Part shown: positions 9,070 to 19,809 of the stretch, one piece after another
Layout of the letters: each line of letters opens with the position of its first letter
Numbering within the stretch: the stretch's first letter is position 1
DNA from: SG8-30 sp963695085
GTDB lineage: Bacteria; Pseudomonadota; Gammaproteobacteria; Steroidobacterales; Steroidobacteraceae
Direction of reading: 5' to 3'
DNA: 64,000 bases
Assembly: GCA_963695085.1 (NCBI GenBank)
Contig: CAVOFV010000002.1
Coordinates: 1-64,000 of the forward strand
Notes under the pieces: model-generated
Database searches by the model: none
Told to the model about the DNA's origin: nothing
Seen by the model: only the letters and a program-made list of their open reading frames with translations
Made by a program: the position numbers and the translations under genes

Positions 9070-9082
9070 GGGGTCAGACCCC
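9070..9082. repeat. GGGGTCAGACCCC palindrome (consensus copy)
   Basis: A full consensus copy seven bases after the antitoxin stop. It lies where the -35 box of typA would fall, given the TATACT hexamer at 9094-9099. Confidence 0.6.
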
Positions 9083-9093
9083 GCCGGATGCCG

Positions 9094-9099
9094 TATACT
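9094..9099 (+). promoter_or_regulatory. Candidate -10 box for typA
   Basis: TATACT lies 33 bases before the GTG start of typA. No good -35 is visible, because the expected position is occupied by the palindromic repeat. Confidence 0.35.
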
Positions 9100-9132
9100 C
9101 CGCGCCCTTTTCGCGCCCAGGCCTGCCCGCCC

Positions 9133-10943
<1,811 letters not shown>

Positions 10944-10944
<1 letters not shown>

Positions 10945-10962
10945 GCGAGGTCAGACCTCGCC
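10944..10962. terminator. Perfect inverted repeat between converging typA and the elyC-like gene
   Basis: GGCGAGGTCAGACCTCGCC has an eight-base stem and a three-base loop, and lies across both stop codons of two convergent genes. It is a family member of the GTCAGAC palindromes and could act as a bidirectional terminator, although no T-run follows. Confidence 0.5.
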
Positions 10963-11685
10963 CGACAGACGATACCAGGCCAGCGCGAGGTACTCGTGTA
11001 CGGCCAGGTCCGATGCCTGCAGGTGAAACGGGCTCCAGGTCCATTCGGCGTGCCATGCGCTGCGCGGCAGCTGGAAGTCGGTCGGCGCGGCAATGGCGAG
11101 CACGCCTCGCTTGCGGAATACGCCCATCGCCCGCTGCATGTGCCCGGCCGAGGTCACCAGGAACACCTGCTTGCCGGCCATGGCCGGCCGAAGATTCTCC
11201 GCGCTGTCCGCCGTGTCGTCCGCCACGGCGTCAATCAGGAGCCGGTCCTCGGGCACGCCGAGCTGCCGCAGCTGCTCGCCCATGAGTCCCGCGGCCACCG
11301 CGTCGCCGGACACGATGACCTGGCAATCGGGCCGACGGGCGAACAGGTTCGCTGCCTCCAGCACCCGGAGAGCGGTCGAGTAGCTGAGCCGGCTGCTGAG
11401 CGGCATGTCTTCGTCATCCGCGGCGTAGGCTGTCAGGACCACGATTGCCTTGGCTTCGGGGTGACGTTGCGGATCCTGCATGGCCGGATATGCATACTCC
11501 AACGGGCTCATCAGCAGCGTCGCGACCAGGCCGTTGCTGAACAGGAGCAAGGCCAGCCCGGCGGCGACGAGTGGCACGGCCGCCACGCGGCGGGTTGGCC
11601 GGAATGCAATGGCCGCGATGCCCACGAGAACCAGCAGGGTCACGATTCCCGACGGAAGTACAATGGACTGGAGATGGTCGATCAT
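10951..11685 (-). CDS. ElyC/SanA/YdcF-family (DUF218) membrane protein
   Basis: Protein of 244 residues with two N-terminal transmembrane segments (about 10-28 and 35-60) and a DUF218 alpha/beta domain. Visible motifs: AIVVLTAYAADDE, SYSTALRVLEAANLF, QVIVSGDAVAAG, the strand VFLVTSAGHMQRAMGVFRKRG and the ending HEYLALAWYRLSGEV. In E. coli ElyC affects envelope integrity and lipid-carrier metabolism; the exact reaction is unsettled. Divergent from the FemAB/GNAT-like gene, whose neighbours also look polysaccharide-related. Confidence 0.75.
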   Translation of the reverse strand: MIDHLQSIVLPSGIVTLLVLVGIAAIAFRPTRRVAAVPLVAAGLALLLFSNGLVATLLMSPLEYAYPAMQDPQRHPEAKAIVVLTAYAADDEDMPLSSRLSYSTALRVLEAANLFARRPDCQVIVSGDAVAAGLMGEQLRQLGVPEDRLLIDAVADDTADSAENLRPAMAGKQVFLVTSAGHMQRAMGVFRKRGVLAIAAPTDFQLPRSAWHAEWTWSPFHLQASDLAVHEYLALAWYRLSGEV

Positions 11686-11794
11686 CGGTATTGCCTTCGG
11701 TCAGACCATGGGTCGTGGGTCTTCAGTGTATTCTCGTGCAACGAGAGGCGTCGATGACTGGATCGCTGAGACTCACGGAAGGGCGAGCCTGCAA

Positions 11795-12928
11795 GTGATC
11801 CAGGCAGACATCATCTGGGACTTGCGGCAACTCGGCGCCCTGCATGAAAAGTGGGAGCGCCTGTACGCGGTTGGTCACAGCCAGCCCAGCACCTCCCTGG
11901 AGTGGACCAACGCCCTGCTCGAGTCGCATGTCCGGGCCACCGATACCGTGTTTGCCGTGGTGCTGCGCGAAGCAGATCGTATCGTCTCGATCGTCCCGGC
12001 AATCGTCAGGCGTGAGAAGGTCATCGGACCGTTCGACGTCGCCATACTGTCTTTCCTGTCGGAGCTTCACAACACGCACAGCGACATCCTGCGGGCTTCT
12101 GACAGGCCGGATGCGGTGGCCGCGCTCGTCTCAGCCCTCTTCTCCGTGCCCTGCCGCTGGGACGTCTTCGCAGTGCGCCGGTTGCTGGAATCCAACGAGC
12201 TCACACGGCACATGACGGAGGTCGTCGGTCAGTCCGCCTATCCCTGCAGGATCCGCCGCGAGCAGCCTTCGTTCATTCTCGGTCTCGGCCAGGGCTACGA
12301 CCAGTTCCTGCGCTCGCGCAGCGGCAAGTTCCGGAACTACCTCAAGAGGAAGACCCGTCAACTCAACAGCCTCGGGCGCGTCCAGGTGCTTCGCGCCGGC
12401 CGCGACCTGAGCCTGGAAGATGCCTACGCCGACGTCCTGGCCGTCGACATGCGCAGCTGGAAACACGCGAATGGCTCATCGATCCCCGCGCGAGCGGAGC
12501 AACTGCCCTTCTATCGCCTGCTCTGCGAGGATGCGCTGCGCCGCGACCGGCTGCACCTGACCCTGATGTACCTGGACGATCGCCCGATCGCGTTCAACCT
12601 CGGGGTTACTCTTCTCGATCGTTACTACTACATCAAGACGAGCTTCGACGAACAATACCGCAGCGCCAGTCCGGCGACCGTAATGCGCGCGGCCCTGGTC
12701 GAGAGCCTGATCGACGAGGGCATGCGCGTGCTCGACTTCCCGGCCGAACCCTACAAGTGGGAGGAGCAGTGGACCGACCAGAAGCGCTGGCACACGTCGA
12801 TCCTGGTCTTCAACAGGACGCCGCTGGCGCTGCTCTATCGTGCCGCCATCGGACTGCGCGATGCGTTCAGGCGCGACAAGGCGGATGACGACGTGCAGTT
12901 CGTCGATTCGCGTACGAAGCAAGCTTGA
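11795..12928 (+). CDS. FemAB/CelD-like GNAT acetyltransferase
   Basis: Protein of about 377 residues in the Acetyltransf_6/FemAB-like group. It has a first half with LHEKWERLYAVGHSQPSTSLEW, the conserved middle SGKFRNYLKRKTRQLNSLG, and a second GNAT half (LHLTLMYLDDRPIAFNLGVTLLDRYYYIKTSFDEQYR...YKWEEQWTD). Such proteins occur in exopolysaccharide and exosortase loci, and two hydrolase genes of that type follow on the opposite strand. The start is uncertain: the GTG at 11795 leaves room for a divergent promoter, while an ATG at 11708 is in frame. A short frame opening at 11754 (MTGSLRLTEG) runs into the same point, so a small indel near 11793 cannot be excluded. Confidence 0.72.
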   Translation: MIQADIIWDLRQLGALHEKWERLYAVGHSQPSTSLEWTNALLESHVRATDTVFAVVLREADRIVSIVPAIVRREKVIGPFDVAILSFLSELHNTHSDILRASDRPDAVAALVSALFSVPCRWDVFAVRRLLESNELTRHMTEVVGQSAYPCRIRREQPSFILGLGQGYDQFLRSRSGKFRNYLKRKTRQLNSLGRVQVLRAGRDLSLEDAYADVLAVDMRSWKHANGSSIPARAEQLPFYRLLCEDALRRDRLHLTLMYLDDRPIAFNLGVTLLDRYYYIKTSFDEQYRSASPATVMRAALVESLIDEGMRVLDFPAEPYKWEEQWTDQKRWHTSILVFNRTPLALLYRAAIGLRDAFRRDKADDDVQFVDSRTKQA

Positions 12929-13011
12929 TGAAGTATCGGCCAGCATGGCGGCCAAGGAACAACGCACGATAGGACATGCGGGCTAACCGGCCGAAAGCCA
13001 GGCCGAGGTGG

Positions 13012-13045
13012 GCGCCGGCATTCGCCTACAACGCCGATGCCGGCG
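13012..13045. terminator. Candidate bidirectional hairpin between converging genes
   Basis: CGCCGGCAT and ATGCCGGCG form a nine-base perfect stem around a 16-base loop that contains the stop of the leftward hydrolase gene. No T-run; function uncertain. Confidence 0.35.
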
Positions 13046-13979
13046 GGTGAGTCTCGTCGAGCCATTTGGCCGCGACGTCGAGCAGTTCCGCGGTCCATGC
13101 CGGGTCGGACATGATGTGGTTCGCGCGCGGGATCGTATGCACGCGATAGCCAGGGCTGGTCGCATCGATCCGCGACCTGTTGCGGGCCTCGAACTTTTCC
13201 TCGAACTGGACCTGCAGCCGGTCGCCTCCGCTGTAGACCAGCAGCACAGGGCGGCGATCCTGCAGCAGCGTCAGGAACGCCGGCGCGAACAACGGGTTGG
13301 TATCGTCCAGGACCGCCGGCCCGTCTCCCTGCGGATGATCCGCGACGTTGCCCCGCTTCGGGCGAAACACCTGGCCCAGCACGCGCCAGATGACACGGTA
13401 GTTGGAGCGCCCGGTAAGGAACTTGATCCACGACGAGGGCCGGACAAGGCGCTCGAAGAACCCCTGCCGTGCCTGGCCGATCTGTTGCTGCGTAAGGAAG
13501 CGCCCCCAGTTCGCCTCGCCGCCGTCCAGCGTGACCGGCAGACCTATACCGAGCAGCGACACGATCCTTGGATCCTGTTGCGCCGCAAGCAGTGCCGTAA
13601 TCGACCCGCCGCACAAGCCCGAGCCGACGAATCGCTTGGTGCCGCAGTGGTCGCGCATCCAGTCCATCGCCGCCACCGCATCCCCAACGTAGCGGCCGCC
13701 CTGGACCGTGTTGTACATGTCAGCGAGCAGGCCTTCGGCGAGTTCGCCTTGTGAGTCGCCGAGACCGTAGAAATCGAAGCGCAGCACGTGAAACCCAAGC
13801 GGCGCGAGGCGCTCGGCGATCTTGAGGTGCAGACGGTGCGGGGCGACGCGGCCCTTGATGCCAGGCGACAGCAGCAGGACGCACACGCCACGGGCCACGG
13901 GCGCCGGCGGTTCGTGCAGCATCCCGTACAGCAGGTGACCCTGGTGGTTGGGGAAGCTGACGCAGCGATGACCGGTCAT
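13026..13979 (-). CDS. Alpha/beta-hydrolase-fold protein, exosortase-associated hydrolase 1-like
   Basis: Protein of 317 residues. It has an alpha/beta hydrolase core with LLLSPGIKGRVAPHRLHLKIAERLAPLGFHVLRFDFYGLGDS, a nucleophile elbow GLCGG (Cys where Ser is usual) and a late His in IPRANHIMSDPAW. This resembles the pair of hydrolases annotated next to exosortase A systems; that family link comes from memory and is not proven. It starts at 13979, its ATG overlapping the TGA of the upstream hydrolase gene, so the two are translationally coupled. Substrate unknown. Confidence 0.7.
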   Translation of the reverse strand: MTGHRCVSFPNHQGHLLYGMLHEPPAPVARGVCVLLLSPGIKGRVAPHRLHLKIAERLAPLGFHVLRFDFYGLGDSQGELAEGLLADMYNTVQGGRYVGDAVAAMDWMRDHCGTKRFVGSGLCGGSITALLAAQQDPRIVSLLGIGLPVTLDGGEANWGRFLTQQQIGQARQGFFERLVRPSSWIKFLTGRSNYRVIWRVLGQVFRPKRGNVADHPQGDGPAVLDDTNPLFAPAFLTLLQDRRPVLLVYSGGDRLQVQFEEKFEARNRSRIDATSPGYRVHTIPRANHIMSDPAWTAELLDVAAKWLDETHPPASAL

Positions 13980-14776
13980 GCTGCCTCGTCGAGCCAGTCG
14001 AATGTTACGCGCGACAGGTTGCTGGCGCGCCGGTAGAAAGCGCGGATCTCCCTCCAGAATGGTTCCTCGATTGCGGTCGCGAGCTGGCCGTCTGGGCATG
14101 CGTTGGCAAGTTCTACAAGATCAGCCCTTGGCGGTGTCTCCCGCGGCGCCAACGCAACGATCAGCTTGCGGCCGGCGGCATGCGGCAGCACATTGTCCAG
14201 TCGCAACGCCGACACGTCCCGGAACAGCGCCGCCGAGAGTTCGTAACCCTCGATGTTGACCGTCTCGCCACTCGCCAGGCGCTGCGCGAGCGCCTCGCGG
14301 TTCTCGATGACCTTGCCGTGCAGGGCCATCTGGTACATGAGGTTGGTCCTGAGCACGGCCTGCATGTAGTCGTCGCCGTTCATGACCGGATCCCACAGCA
14401 CCAGGCGGTGCACGTCCTTGCGTCGCGCCGCCGTGACCGCCGCGATGGTGGCGCCGAGCCGCAGCCCGACGAGTGTCATGTCGACGATGCCCGGCACGAG
14501 CCGCTTGAGGGAGTCGATCGCGAACGCGGTGTCCTCGATACGCGTGTCGAGGTCCGTGTCCTCGAAGGGCCGGTCGCTGTCGCCCTCGCCTCGGAAGTCG
14601 AAGCGCAGGACCGCGTAACCACGCGCGGCCAGTTCCCGCGCAAAGCTCACGAACACCCGGTGTGACCAGAGCTTTTCCTCGGCCAGCGGGGCGCACAGCA
14701 CGACCCCGCGGCTCGTGTCGGCATCGGGGAGATGCAGAAAGGCGAACAGCCTCTCCGTCCCCCGCTCCAGGAACAT
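13976..14776 (-). CDS. Alpha/beta-hydrolase-fold protein, exosortase-associated hydrolase 2-like
   Basis: Protein of 266 residues that begins MFLERGTERLFAFLHLP, then VVLCAPLAEEKLWSHRVFVSFARELAARGYAVLRFDFRGEGDSD. The elbow reads LVGLRLGATIAA: an Arg replaces the catalytic Ser of GxSxG, so hydrolase activity is doubtful. The same elbow type is what I recall for exosortase system-associated hydrolase 2. First gene of a two-gene leftward operon (ATGA overlap with the next). A PEP-CTERM substrate protein is encoded 9 kb away at 24008, consistent with a sorting-linked role. A GTG at 14791 is an alternative start. Confidence 0.68.
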   Translation of the reverse strand: MFLERGTERLFAFLHLPDADTSRGVVLCAPLAEEKLWSHRVFVSFARELAARGYAVLRFDFRGEGDSDRPFEDTDLDTRIEDTAFAIDSLKRLVPGIVDMTLVGLRLGATIAAVTAARRKDVHRLVLWDPVMNGDDYMQAVLRTNLMYQMALHGKVIENREALAQRLASGETVNIEGYELSAALFRDVSALRLDNVLPHAAGRKLIVALAPRETPPRADLVELANACPDGQLATAIEEPFWREIRAFYRRASNLSRVTFDWLDEAA

Positions 14777-14969
14777 CGCCTGCTCGGTCACTGCGTTCCA
14801 CACCCGAAGATCAATAGGATCGCAAATGATAGGGCAACGGGTGTCGTGCACCAACCTGCACGCTGCCGTCCCCCGAATCGGGATGCCCGTCACGTCGGAC
14901 GGCGCACCGCGGCCGTACCATCGGCGACATTCTGTCTTATTGCGCCCGGCGCAAGGGAGAGCGGTGGCA

Positions 14970-17354
14970 ATGCCGTCGCCAGGCGACCCAGGAAACGTGA
15001 TTCGGCTGCGCCCGCCTGCGTCCGGCAAGGACGGGACACTGCTTGCGCCCGCGCCGGGCAGCGAACCGGCCACCCAGTCCCGCGAGGAGTCCGGCAAGGT
15101 CTCCGGCAACGAGCCGCGGACCGAGCGCCGCAGGCCGCCGCGCCGGGCGTTGCCCATCCACCCGCTGCTCGAGCGCCAGTTGCTCGAGGCGGCCGACGAG
15201 AACGGCAAGCTGCGGATGCGCGAACTGGTGCGGGTGGTCAGCCGCCAGTACGGGGCCTACGAGTCGGACCGCAGCTCGCTCGAGGCGGTCATCCAGATGG
15301 CCGCCGACGAGGCAAACGCCGTCACCGTCGCGCTGGAGAACGAAACCGCCAACCGGCTGCAGGCCATCCTCGACCACATCAAGGACGGCATCATCACCTG
15401 CGACGCCGTGGGCCAGATCGAGAGCATGAACCGGACGGCCGAGCGTTACTTCGGCGTGCGCCAGGCCGACCTGCTCGCCAAGGCCATCGACAAGCTGCTG
15501 CCGGAACTCGCGCCGGACGGCGACGTCGCCGGCGTGCTGGAGACCATGGCCTGCGAGCAGGACAGTGCCCGCAACGAGTTCGGCGCGAAGCAGACCCTGG
15601 CGCTGAACCGCCGCGGCGAACTGATGCCGGCCGAGGTCCTGGTCAGCAAGATGCTGCTGCGTCGCAGGCCGGTCTACATCATCTGCGTGCGCGACATGCT
15701 CGAGCGCAGCGCTGCGGAAGTGGCGCTCAAGGAAAGCGAGGCGCGCTATCGCGTGCTGGTCGAGAACGCGCCGGAGGCGGTGGTGGTGTTCGACGTGGAC
15801 GCCAACCGCTTCGTGGACTGCAACGACAACGCGGCGCGATTCTTCAAGATGTCGCGCGAGCAGTTGCTGGAAATCGGGCCGCGCCAGGTCAGCCCGCCGC
15901 AGCAGGAGGACGGCACCGATTCATTCGGCATCGTGCGCGGTCATATCGACGCGGCACTGGCCGGCGCGACGCCGGTGTTCGAGTGGTTGCACCGCGATGC
16001 CGAGGGCCACGACATCGCCTGCGAGGTTCGCCTGGTCCGGCTGCCGAGTTCCGGGGCCAGGTTGTTGCGCTCCAGCATCATCGACATCACCGACCGCAAG
16101 CGGCTGGAGCGGATCGCCGCAGGCGAGCGGCGGGTATTCGAGATGATTGCCTCGAATGCGGACATCGGGCAGACGCTGACGGCGATCACGAGCGTGATCG
16201 AGAAGGCCTCGCCGCAGTCCATCTGCTGCATCCGCCTGTACGATGCCGCCCGCAACGTGCTGGTGCATGGCACGGCGCCAAACCTGCCGCGTGAATATGT
16301 CGTGCAGATGGACGAGATTCCGGTCGAGATCCGCTACGGATCCTGCGCGGCGGCGGTCGCACTGCAACGCCAGATCATCGTGCCGGACATCAGCAATGAT
16401 TCATTCTGGAAGTACCGCCGCGACGCGGCGCTGCGGGTCGGACTGAAGGCCTGCTGGTCGACCCCGATCCGCTACTCCGACGGCCGCCTGCTCGGCACGT
16501 TCGCGACTTACCGCACGCGCACCGGCATGCCATTGCGCCGCGACTCGGAACTGATGGCCAGGATGACCCAGTTGGCGCGCATCGCACTCGAGCGCAGCAG
16601 CGCCGCTGACGCGCTGCGCGAAAGCGAACATCGCTACCGCGGCCTGTTCGACAACGTCGTGGAGGGCGTCTACCAGGTCACGCTGGACGGCGAACTGCTG
16701 ACCGCCAACCAGGCGCTGGTGCAGATGCTGGGCTACCAGTCGTTCGAAGAGCTGCATGCGCTCGGGTCGACGGAGGCGTTGTACGCCAATCCGGCCGATC
16801 GCGAGGAGTTGCTGGCGCGGCTGCGGCGCGACGGCGAACTGGTCGAGGCCGAGTACCAGCTGCGGCGCAGGGACGGCACGGTCATCGTCGTCAGCGAGAA
16901 CGCACGGGTCAATCGCGACGCCAAGGGCAAGGCCGTCGCCTACGAGGGCACGATTACCGACGTGACGCAGCGCAAACGCGCGGAACTGCGGCTGTTTGCG
17001 GAGAAGGAACGCGCCGAAGTGACCCTGCAGTCGATCGCGGATGCGGTGATCACGACCGACCACGACGGCATCATCGACTACATGAACCCGGTGGCGGTCA
17101 TCATGACCGGGCTGCCGGCGGCCAAGGCGGTGGGCAAGCCCATCGGCGAGGTCATCACGCTCGTTCAGGGAAACCAGTCACGAGCCGATCGAGGATCCGA
17201 TCGGGCGCGCGGTGCGCGATTGCACCGCGGTCGCGCTCTCGGACCAGACCGTCATGATCGGCGCGCACGGCGAGGAAATCGCGATCCAGGCCAACGCGTC
17301 GCCGATCCGCGACCGCGATGGCCGCGTGGCCGGCGCGGTGATGGTGTTCCATGA
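14970..17354 (+). CDS. Sensor half of a PAS/GAF/GGDEF/EAL c-di-GMP protein (frame used to about 17160)
   Basis: N-terminal part of a large c-di-GMP enzyme. The start at 14970 has AAGGGAGA nine bases upstream; an earlier in-frame start would overlap the divergent hydrolase gene. After a basic, Pro-rich N-terminus (to about residue 70) come a PAS domain (about 125-245, AILDHIKDGIITCDAVGQIESMN), a second PAS (about 255-370), a GAF domain (about 385-530, RYGSCAAAVALQRQIIVPDISNDSFW), a third PAS (about 545-665) and a fourth PAS beginning at about 680 (SIADAVITTDHDGIIDYMNPVA). There is no membrane segment, so it is a cytosolic sensor. At about 17156-17166 the true frame moves to the one that encodes GGDEF and EAL; the continuation to 17354 is noise. 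Confidence 0.82.
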   Translation: MPSPGDPGNVIRLRPPASGKDGTLLAPAPGSEPATQSREESGKVSGNEPRTERRRPPRRALPIHPLLERQLLEAADENGKLRMRELVRVVSRQYGAYESDRSSLEAVIQMAADEANAVTVALENETANRLQAILDHIKDGIITCDAVGQIESMNRTAERYFGVRQADLLAKAIDKLLPELAPDGDVAGVLETMACEQDSARNEFGAKQTLALNRRGELMPAEVLVSKMLLRRRPVYIICVRDMLERSAAEVALKESEARYRVLVENAPEAVVVFDVDANRFVDCNDNAARFFKMSREQLLEIGPRQVSPPQQEDGTDSFGIVRGHIDAALAGATPVFEWLHRDAEGHDIACEVRLVRLPSSGARLLRSSIIDITDRKRLERIAAGERRVFEMIASNADIGQTLTAITSVIEKASPQSICCIRLYDAARNVLVHGTAPNLPREYVVQMDEIPVEIRYGSCAAAVALQRQIIVPDISNDSFWKYRRDAALRVGLKACWSTPIRYSDGRLLGTFATYRTRTGMPLRRDSELMARMTQLARIALERSSAADALRESEHRYRGLFDNVVEGVYQVTLDGELLTANQALVQMLGYQSFEELHALGSTEALYANPADREELLARLRRDGELVEAEYQLRRRDGTVIVVSENARVNRDAKGKAVAYEGTITDVTQRKRAELRLFAEKERAEVTLQSIADAVITTDHDGIIDYMNPVAVIMTGLPAAKAVGKPIGEVITLVQGNQSRADRGSDRARGARLHRGRALGPDRHDRRARRGNRDPGQRVADPRPRWPRGRRGDGVP

Positions 17355-18681
17355 CGTCGGGCGCGAACGTCGCATGAAGCGGCTGCTGTCCTACCAGGCG
17401 GCGCACGACGCCCTGACCGGGCTGATCAACCGCCGCGAGTTCGAGCACCGCCTGAACCTGGCGCTCGACACGACGCGCGCCGACCCGTCGCTCTGCCACG
17501 TGATGATCTACGTGGACCTCGACCAGTTCAAGGTGGTCAACGACACCTGCGGGCACCCGGCCGGCGACCAGCTGCTGCGCCAGGTGACCGCGCTGCTGCA
17601 GACGCGGGTGCGCGCCGCCGATACGCTGGCGCGGCTCGGCGGCGACGAGTTTGGCGTGCTGCTGGAGAACTGCACGACCGGCATCGCCATGCGCATAGCG
17701 GAAAACCTCAGGCAGGCGATCCGCGACTACCGCTTCGTCTGGCTGGACAACGCGATGCAGATCGGTGCGTCGATCGGCATGGTGGAGATCACGTCCGATA
17801 CGAAGAGCGTCTCGGAACTGCTGGCCGCGGCGGACGTCGCCTGCTATTCGGCCAAGGACGGCGGCCGCAACCGCGTGCATGTCTACGACCCGGAGAGCGC
17901 GTCGGCGCGGCATCGCGAAATGCGCTGGGTGTCGCGGCTCACCAGCGCCAACGACGAGGGCCGGCTCGAGATCGTGTACCAGCAGATCGTGCCGGTCTCG
18001 GCCAACAACGGCGAGGCGCGGCCGCATTACGAGCTGTTGCTGCGCCTGCGCGACGAACAGGGCCGCACGGTGTTGCCGAGCGAGTTCATCCCGGCGGCCG
18101 AACGCTACAACGTCATGTCGATCCTCGACCGCTGGGTCATCGAGCGCACGCTGCGCGAGCTGGTGCCGTCGCGGCGCGACGGCGTGGAGGAGGCGCCGTA
18201 CACGGTCGCCGTCAACCTGTCCGGCACGACGCTGTCCGACCAGTCCTTCCTCGAGTCGCTCATGCAGCAGCTCGAGGAACATGACCCGACGCCGGGCGTG
18301 CTGTGCTTCGAGATCACCGAGACGGCGGCGATCGCGAACCTGTCGAGCGCCAGCTACATCATGCGCGAGCTGGCCAGTCACGGCTGCCTGGTGGCGCTCG
18401 ACGATTTCGGCAGCGGGCTGTCGTCGTTCGCCTACCTGCGCAACCTGCCGGTGGATTACATAAAGATCGACGGGCACTTCGTGCAGAACGTCGCGGTGGA
18501 CCCGGTGGACCGCAGCATGGTGGAGGCGATCGTGCAGATCGGCCGCGCGATGGGCATCTACACCGTCGCGGAGCGCGTCGAGACGCAGGCCGTGTACGAC
18601 ACGCTCAAGGAGATCGGCGTCGGTTACGTGCAGGGTTTCCTGTTCGGCAAGCCCAGGCCCATCGAAGAGTTTCCCAGGTAG
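17212..18681 (+). CDS. GGDEF-EAL output half of the same c-di-GMP protein
   Basis: Continuation of the preceding gene in another frame; conserved sequence is already recognisable from about 17163 (FRETSHEPIEDPIGRAV), which ends the fourth PAS. The GGDEF domain has AHDALTGLINRREFE, the metal-binding DLDQFKVVND, an intact LGGDEFG signature and an RxxD inhibitory site (RAAD) five residues before it. The EAL domain has YELLLRL (ELL for EAL), EITET, LDDFGSGLSS, KIDG, AERVE and the final QGFLFGKP, so the phosphodiesterase residues are mostly kept. Both activities are plausible. Four c-di-GMP riboswitches lie directly downstream. Confidence 0.85.
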   Translation: MRDCTAVALSDQTVMIGAHGEEIAIQANASPIRDRDGRVAGAVMVFHDVGRERRMKRLLSYQAAHDALTGLINRREFEHRLNLALDTTRADPSLCHVMIYVDLDQFKVVNDTCGHPAGDQLLRQVTALLQTRVRAADTLARLGGDEFGVLLENCTTGIAMRIAENLRQAIRDYRFVWLDNAMQIGASIGMVEITSDTKSVSELLAAADVACYSAKDGGRNRVHVYDPESASARHREMRWVSRLTSANDEGRLEIVYQQIVPVSANNGEARPHYELLLRLRDEQGRTVLPSEFIPAAERYNVMSILDRWVIERTLRELVPSRRDGVEEAPYTVAVNLSGTTLSDQSFLESLMQQLEEHDPTPGVLCFEITETAAIANLSSASYIMRELASHGCLVALDDFGSGLSSFAYLRNLPVDYIKIDGHFVQNVAVDPVDRSMVEAIVQIGRAMGIYTVAERVETQAVYDTLKEIGVGYVQGFLFGKPRPIEEFPR

Positions 18682-18713
18682 CCGCCGCGCCGGCCCGCCG
18701 TCTTTTCCCGCTT

Positions 18714-18733
18714 ATGTCGCCACCGAGCGACAT
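18714..18733 (+). terminator. Hairpin after the GGDEF-EAL gene
   Basis: ATGTCGC and GCGACAT form a perfect seven-base stem with a six-base loop 33 bases after the stop. There is no strong T-run, so termination may be partial and read into the riboswitch region. Confidence 0.4.
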
Positions 18734-18821
18734 TCAAATCCGTGAACTGCTACGCCCAAATTGCAGTCATTACTGCTTGTCGGAAGCAGCGCTGCGGGAG
18801 TAGGTTGGGATCGTAGTGAAA

Positions 18822-18898
18822 CAAGGCAAACCCGTCGAAAGGCGGGGACGCAAAGCCTCCGGTCTGCCGGCCCTCGGGCCCACGATAGCGGGGTTGCC
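18822..18898 (+). ncRNA. c-di-GMP-I (GEMM) riboswitch, copy 1A
   Basis: Class I c-di-GMP aptamer. The hallmark elements are AAGGCAAACC at the 5' end, a hairpin capped by a GNRA loop (CCCGTC-GAAA-GGCGGG), the core GGGACGCAAAGCCTCCGGTC, a GC-rich second helix, and the 3' element ATAGCGGGGTTGCC that pairs back to the 5' end. All match the consensus I know from Vc2-type RNAs. First of two tandem aptamers before the lipoprotein gene at 19086; 116 bases separate them. Confidence 0.93.
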
Positions 18899-19014
18899 AC
18901 AACAGGGCGCACAGTCTGGTGCGCAGTCTGGCATCCCGTCATTAGCAAGCAGACCGCTGGCCGCAGGCCACGGGCCCCGCGCCGTGCGCGGGAACAGGGC
19001 GCGAGCCCTTTGAG

Positions 19015-19083
19015 AAAGGCATACCCGTCGCGAGGCGGGGACGCAAAGCCACCGGTCTCGGCTTGAGAGACAGCGGGGTTGCC
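19015..19083 (+). ncRNA. c-di-GMP-I (GEMM) riboswitch, copy 1B
   Basis: Second tandem aptamer: AAAGGCATACCC, GNRA-capped hairpin (CCGTC-GCGA-GGCGG), core GGGACGCAAAGCCACCGGTC and 3' strand CAGCGGGGTTGCC. The shortened second helix (CGGCTTGAGAGA) differs from copy 1A. The aptamer ends two bases before the ATG of the lipoprotein gene, so the closing helix includes the ribosome-binding area. Control of translation initiation is therefore likely (inference). Confidence 0.92.
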
Positions 19084-19085
19084 AC

Positions 19086-19787
19086 ATGAACAAACTGAAT
19101 ATCGGGTCATTGCCGTCGGCCGCGCGAGTCGCGGCGGTCATGATCGTGATTGCGACGGCCACATCCGCTTGCTTCGACAAGGCGCCTGCCGAGTCGGCGC
19201 AGTCGTCTTCAGTCGTACCACCGCCGGTCGTCACTCCGCCGGCGCCGAACCAGCCGCCGGTCATCGGCGGCTCACCGCCGACGGCCGCCCAGGAGGGGCA
19301 GGCCTACTCGTTCGTGCCGACGGCCTCGGATCCGGAGGGCAATGCGCTGACCTTCAGCATCAGCAACCGGCCCACGTGGGCGACCTTCAACACCTCGACT
19401 GGCGCGCTGTCCGGAACACCCGGCACCGGTACGGTCGGCACCTACTCGAATATCATGATCCGCGTCAGCGACGGCACTGCGACAGCGTCGCTGACTGCTT
19501 TTGCGATCCAGGTCCAGCAGGCATCGATGGGCACGGCGACGCTGTCGTGGCAGCCGCCGACGACCCGCACCGACGGGACGCCGCTCAACAACCTGGCCGG
19601 CTACACGATTCATTACGGGACCACGCAGGGCAACTACGGAAACCAGATCAGGATCGACAACCCGGGCCTGACGAGGTACATGGTGGAAAACCTGGCGCCC
19701 GCCACCTGGTATTTCGTGACGACGGCATTCGACACGACTGGTGGCGTCAGCGACTACTCGGCTGTTGCCTCCAAGACAATCCTGTAA
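19086..19787 (+). CDS. Lipoprotein with one Ig-like repeat and an FN3 domain, under tandem c-di-GMP riboswitches
   Basis: Surface lipoprotein of 233 residues. The signal peptide ends TATSAC (Cys about 29), followed by a Pro-rich linker. One cadherin/He_PIG-like Ig repeat (about 58-145: NQPPVIGG, YSFVPTASDPEGNALTFSI, TGALSGTPGTGTVGTYSN) and a C-terminal FN3 domain (about 148-233: TATLSWQPPTTRTDG, YTIHYGTT, SDYSAVASKTI). It is a short paralogue of the protein at 20278, and the last roughly 280 bases are nearly identical. The start at 19086 abuts the riboswitch; there is no separate Shine-Dalgarno beyond the GCGGGG inside the aptamer. Adhesin or matrix role is likely but unproven. Confidence 0.85.
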   Translation: MNKLNIGSLPSAARVAAVMIVIATATSACFDKAPAESAQSSSVVPPPVVTPPAPNQPPVIGGSPPTAAQEGQAYSFVPTASDPEGNALTFSISNRPTWATFNTSTGALSGTPGTGTVGTYSNIMIRVSDGTATASLTAFAIQVQQASMGTATLSWQPPTTRTDGTPLNNLAGYTIHYGTTQGNYGNQIRIDNPGLTRYMVENLAPATWYFVTTAFDTTGGVSDYSAVASKTIL

Positions 19788-19809
19788 GTCTCCTTGAGTC
19801 GAATGAGTC

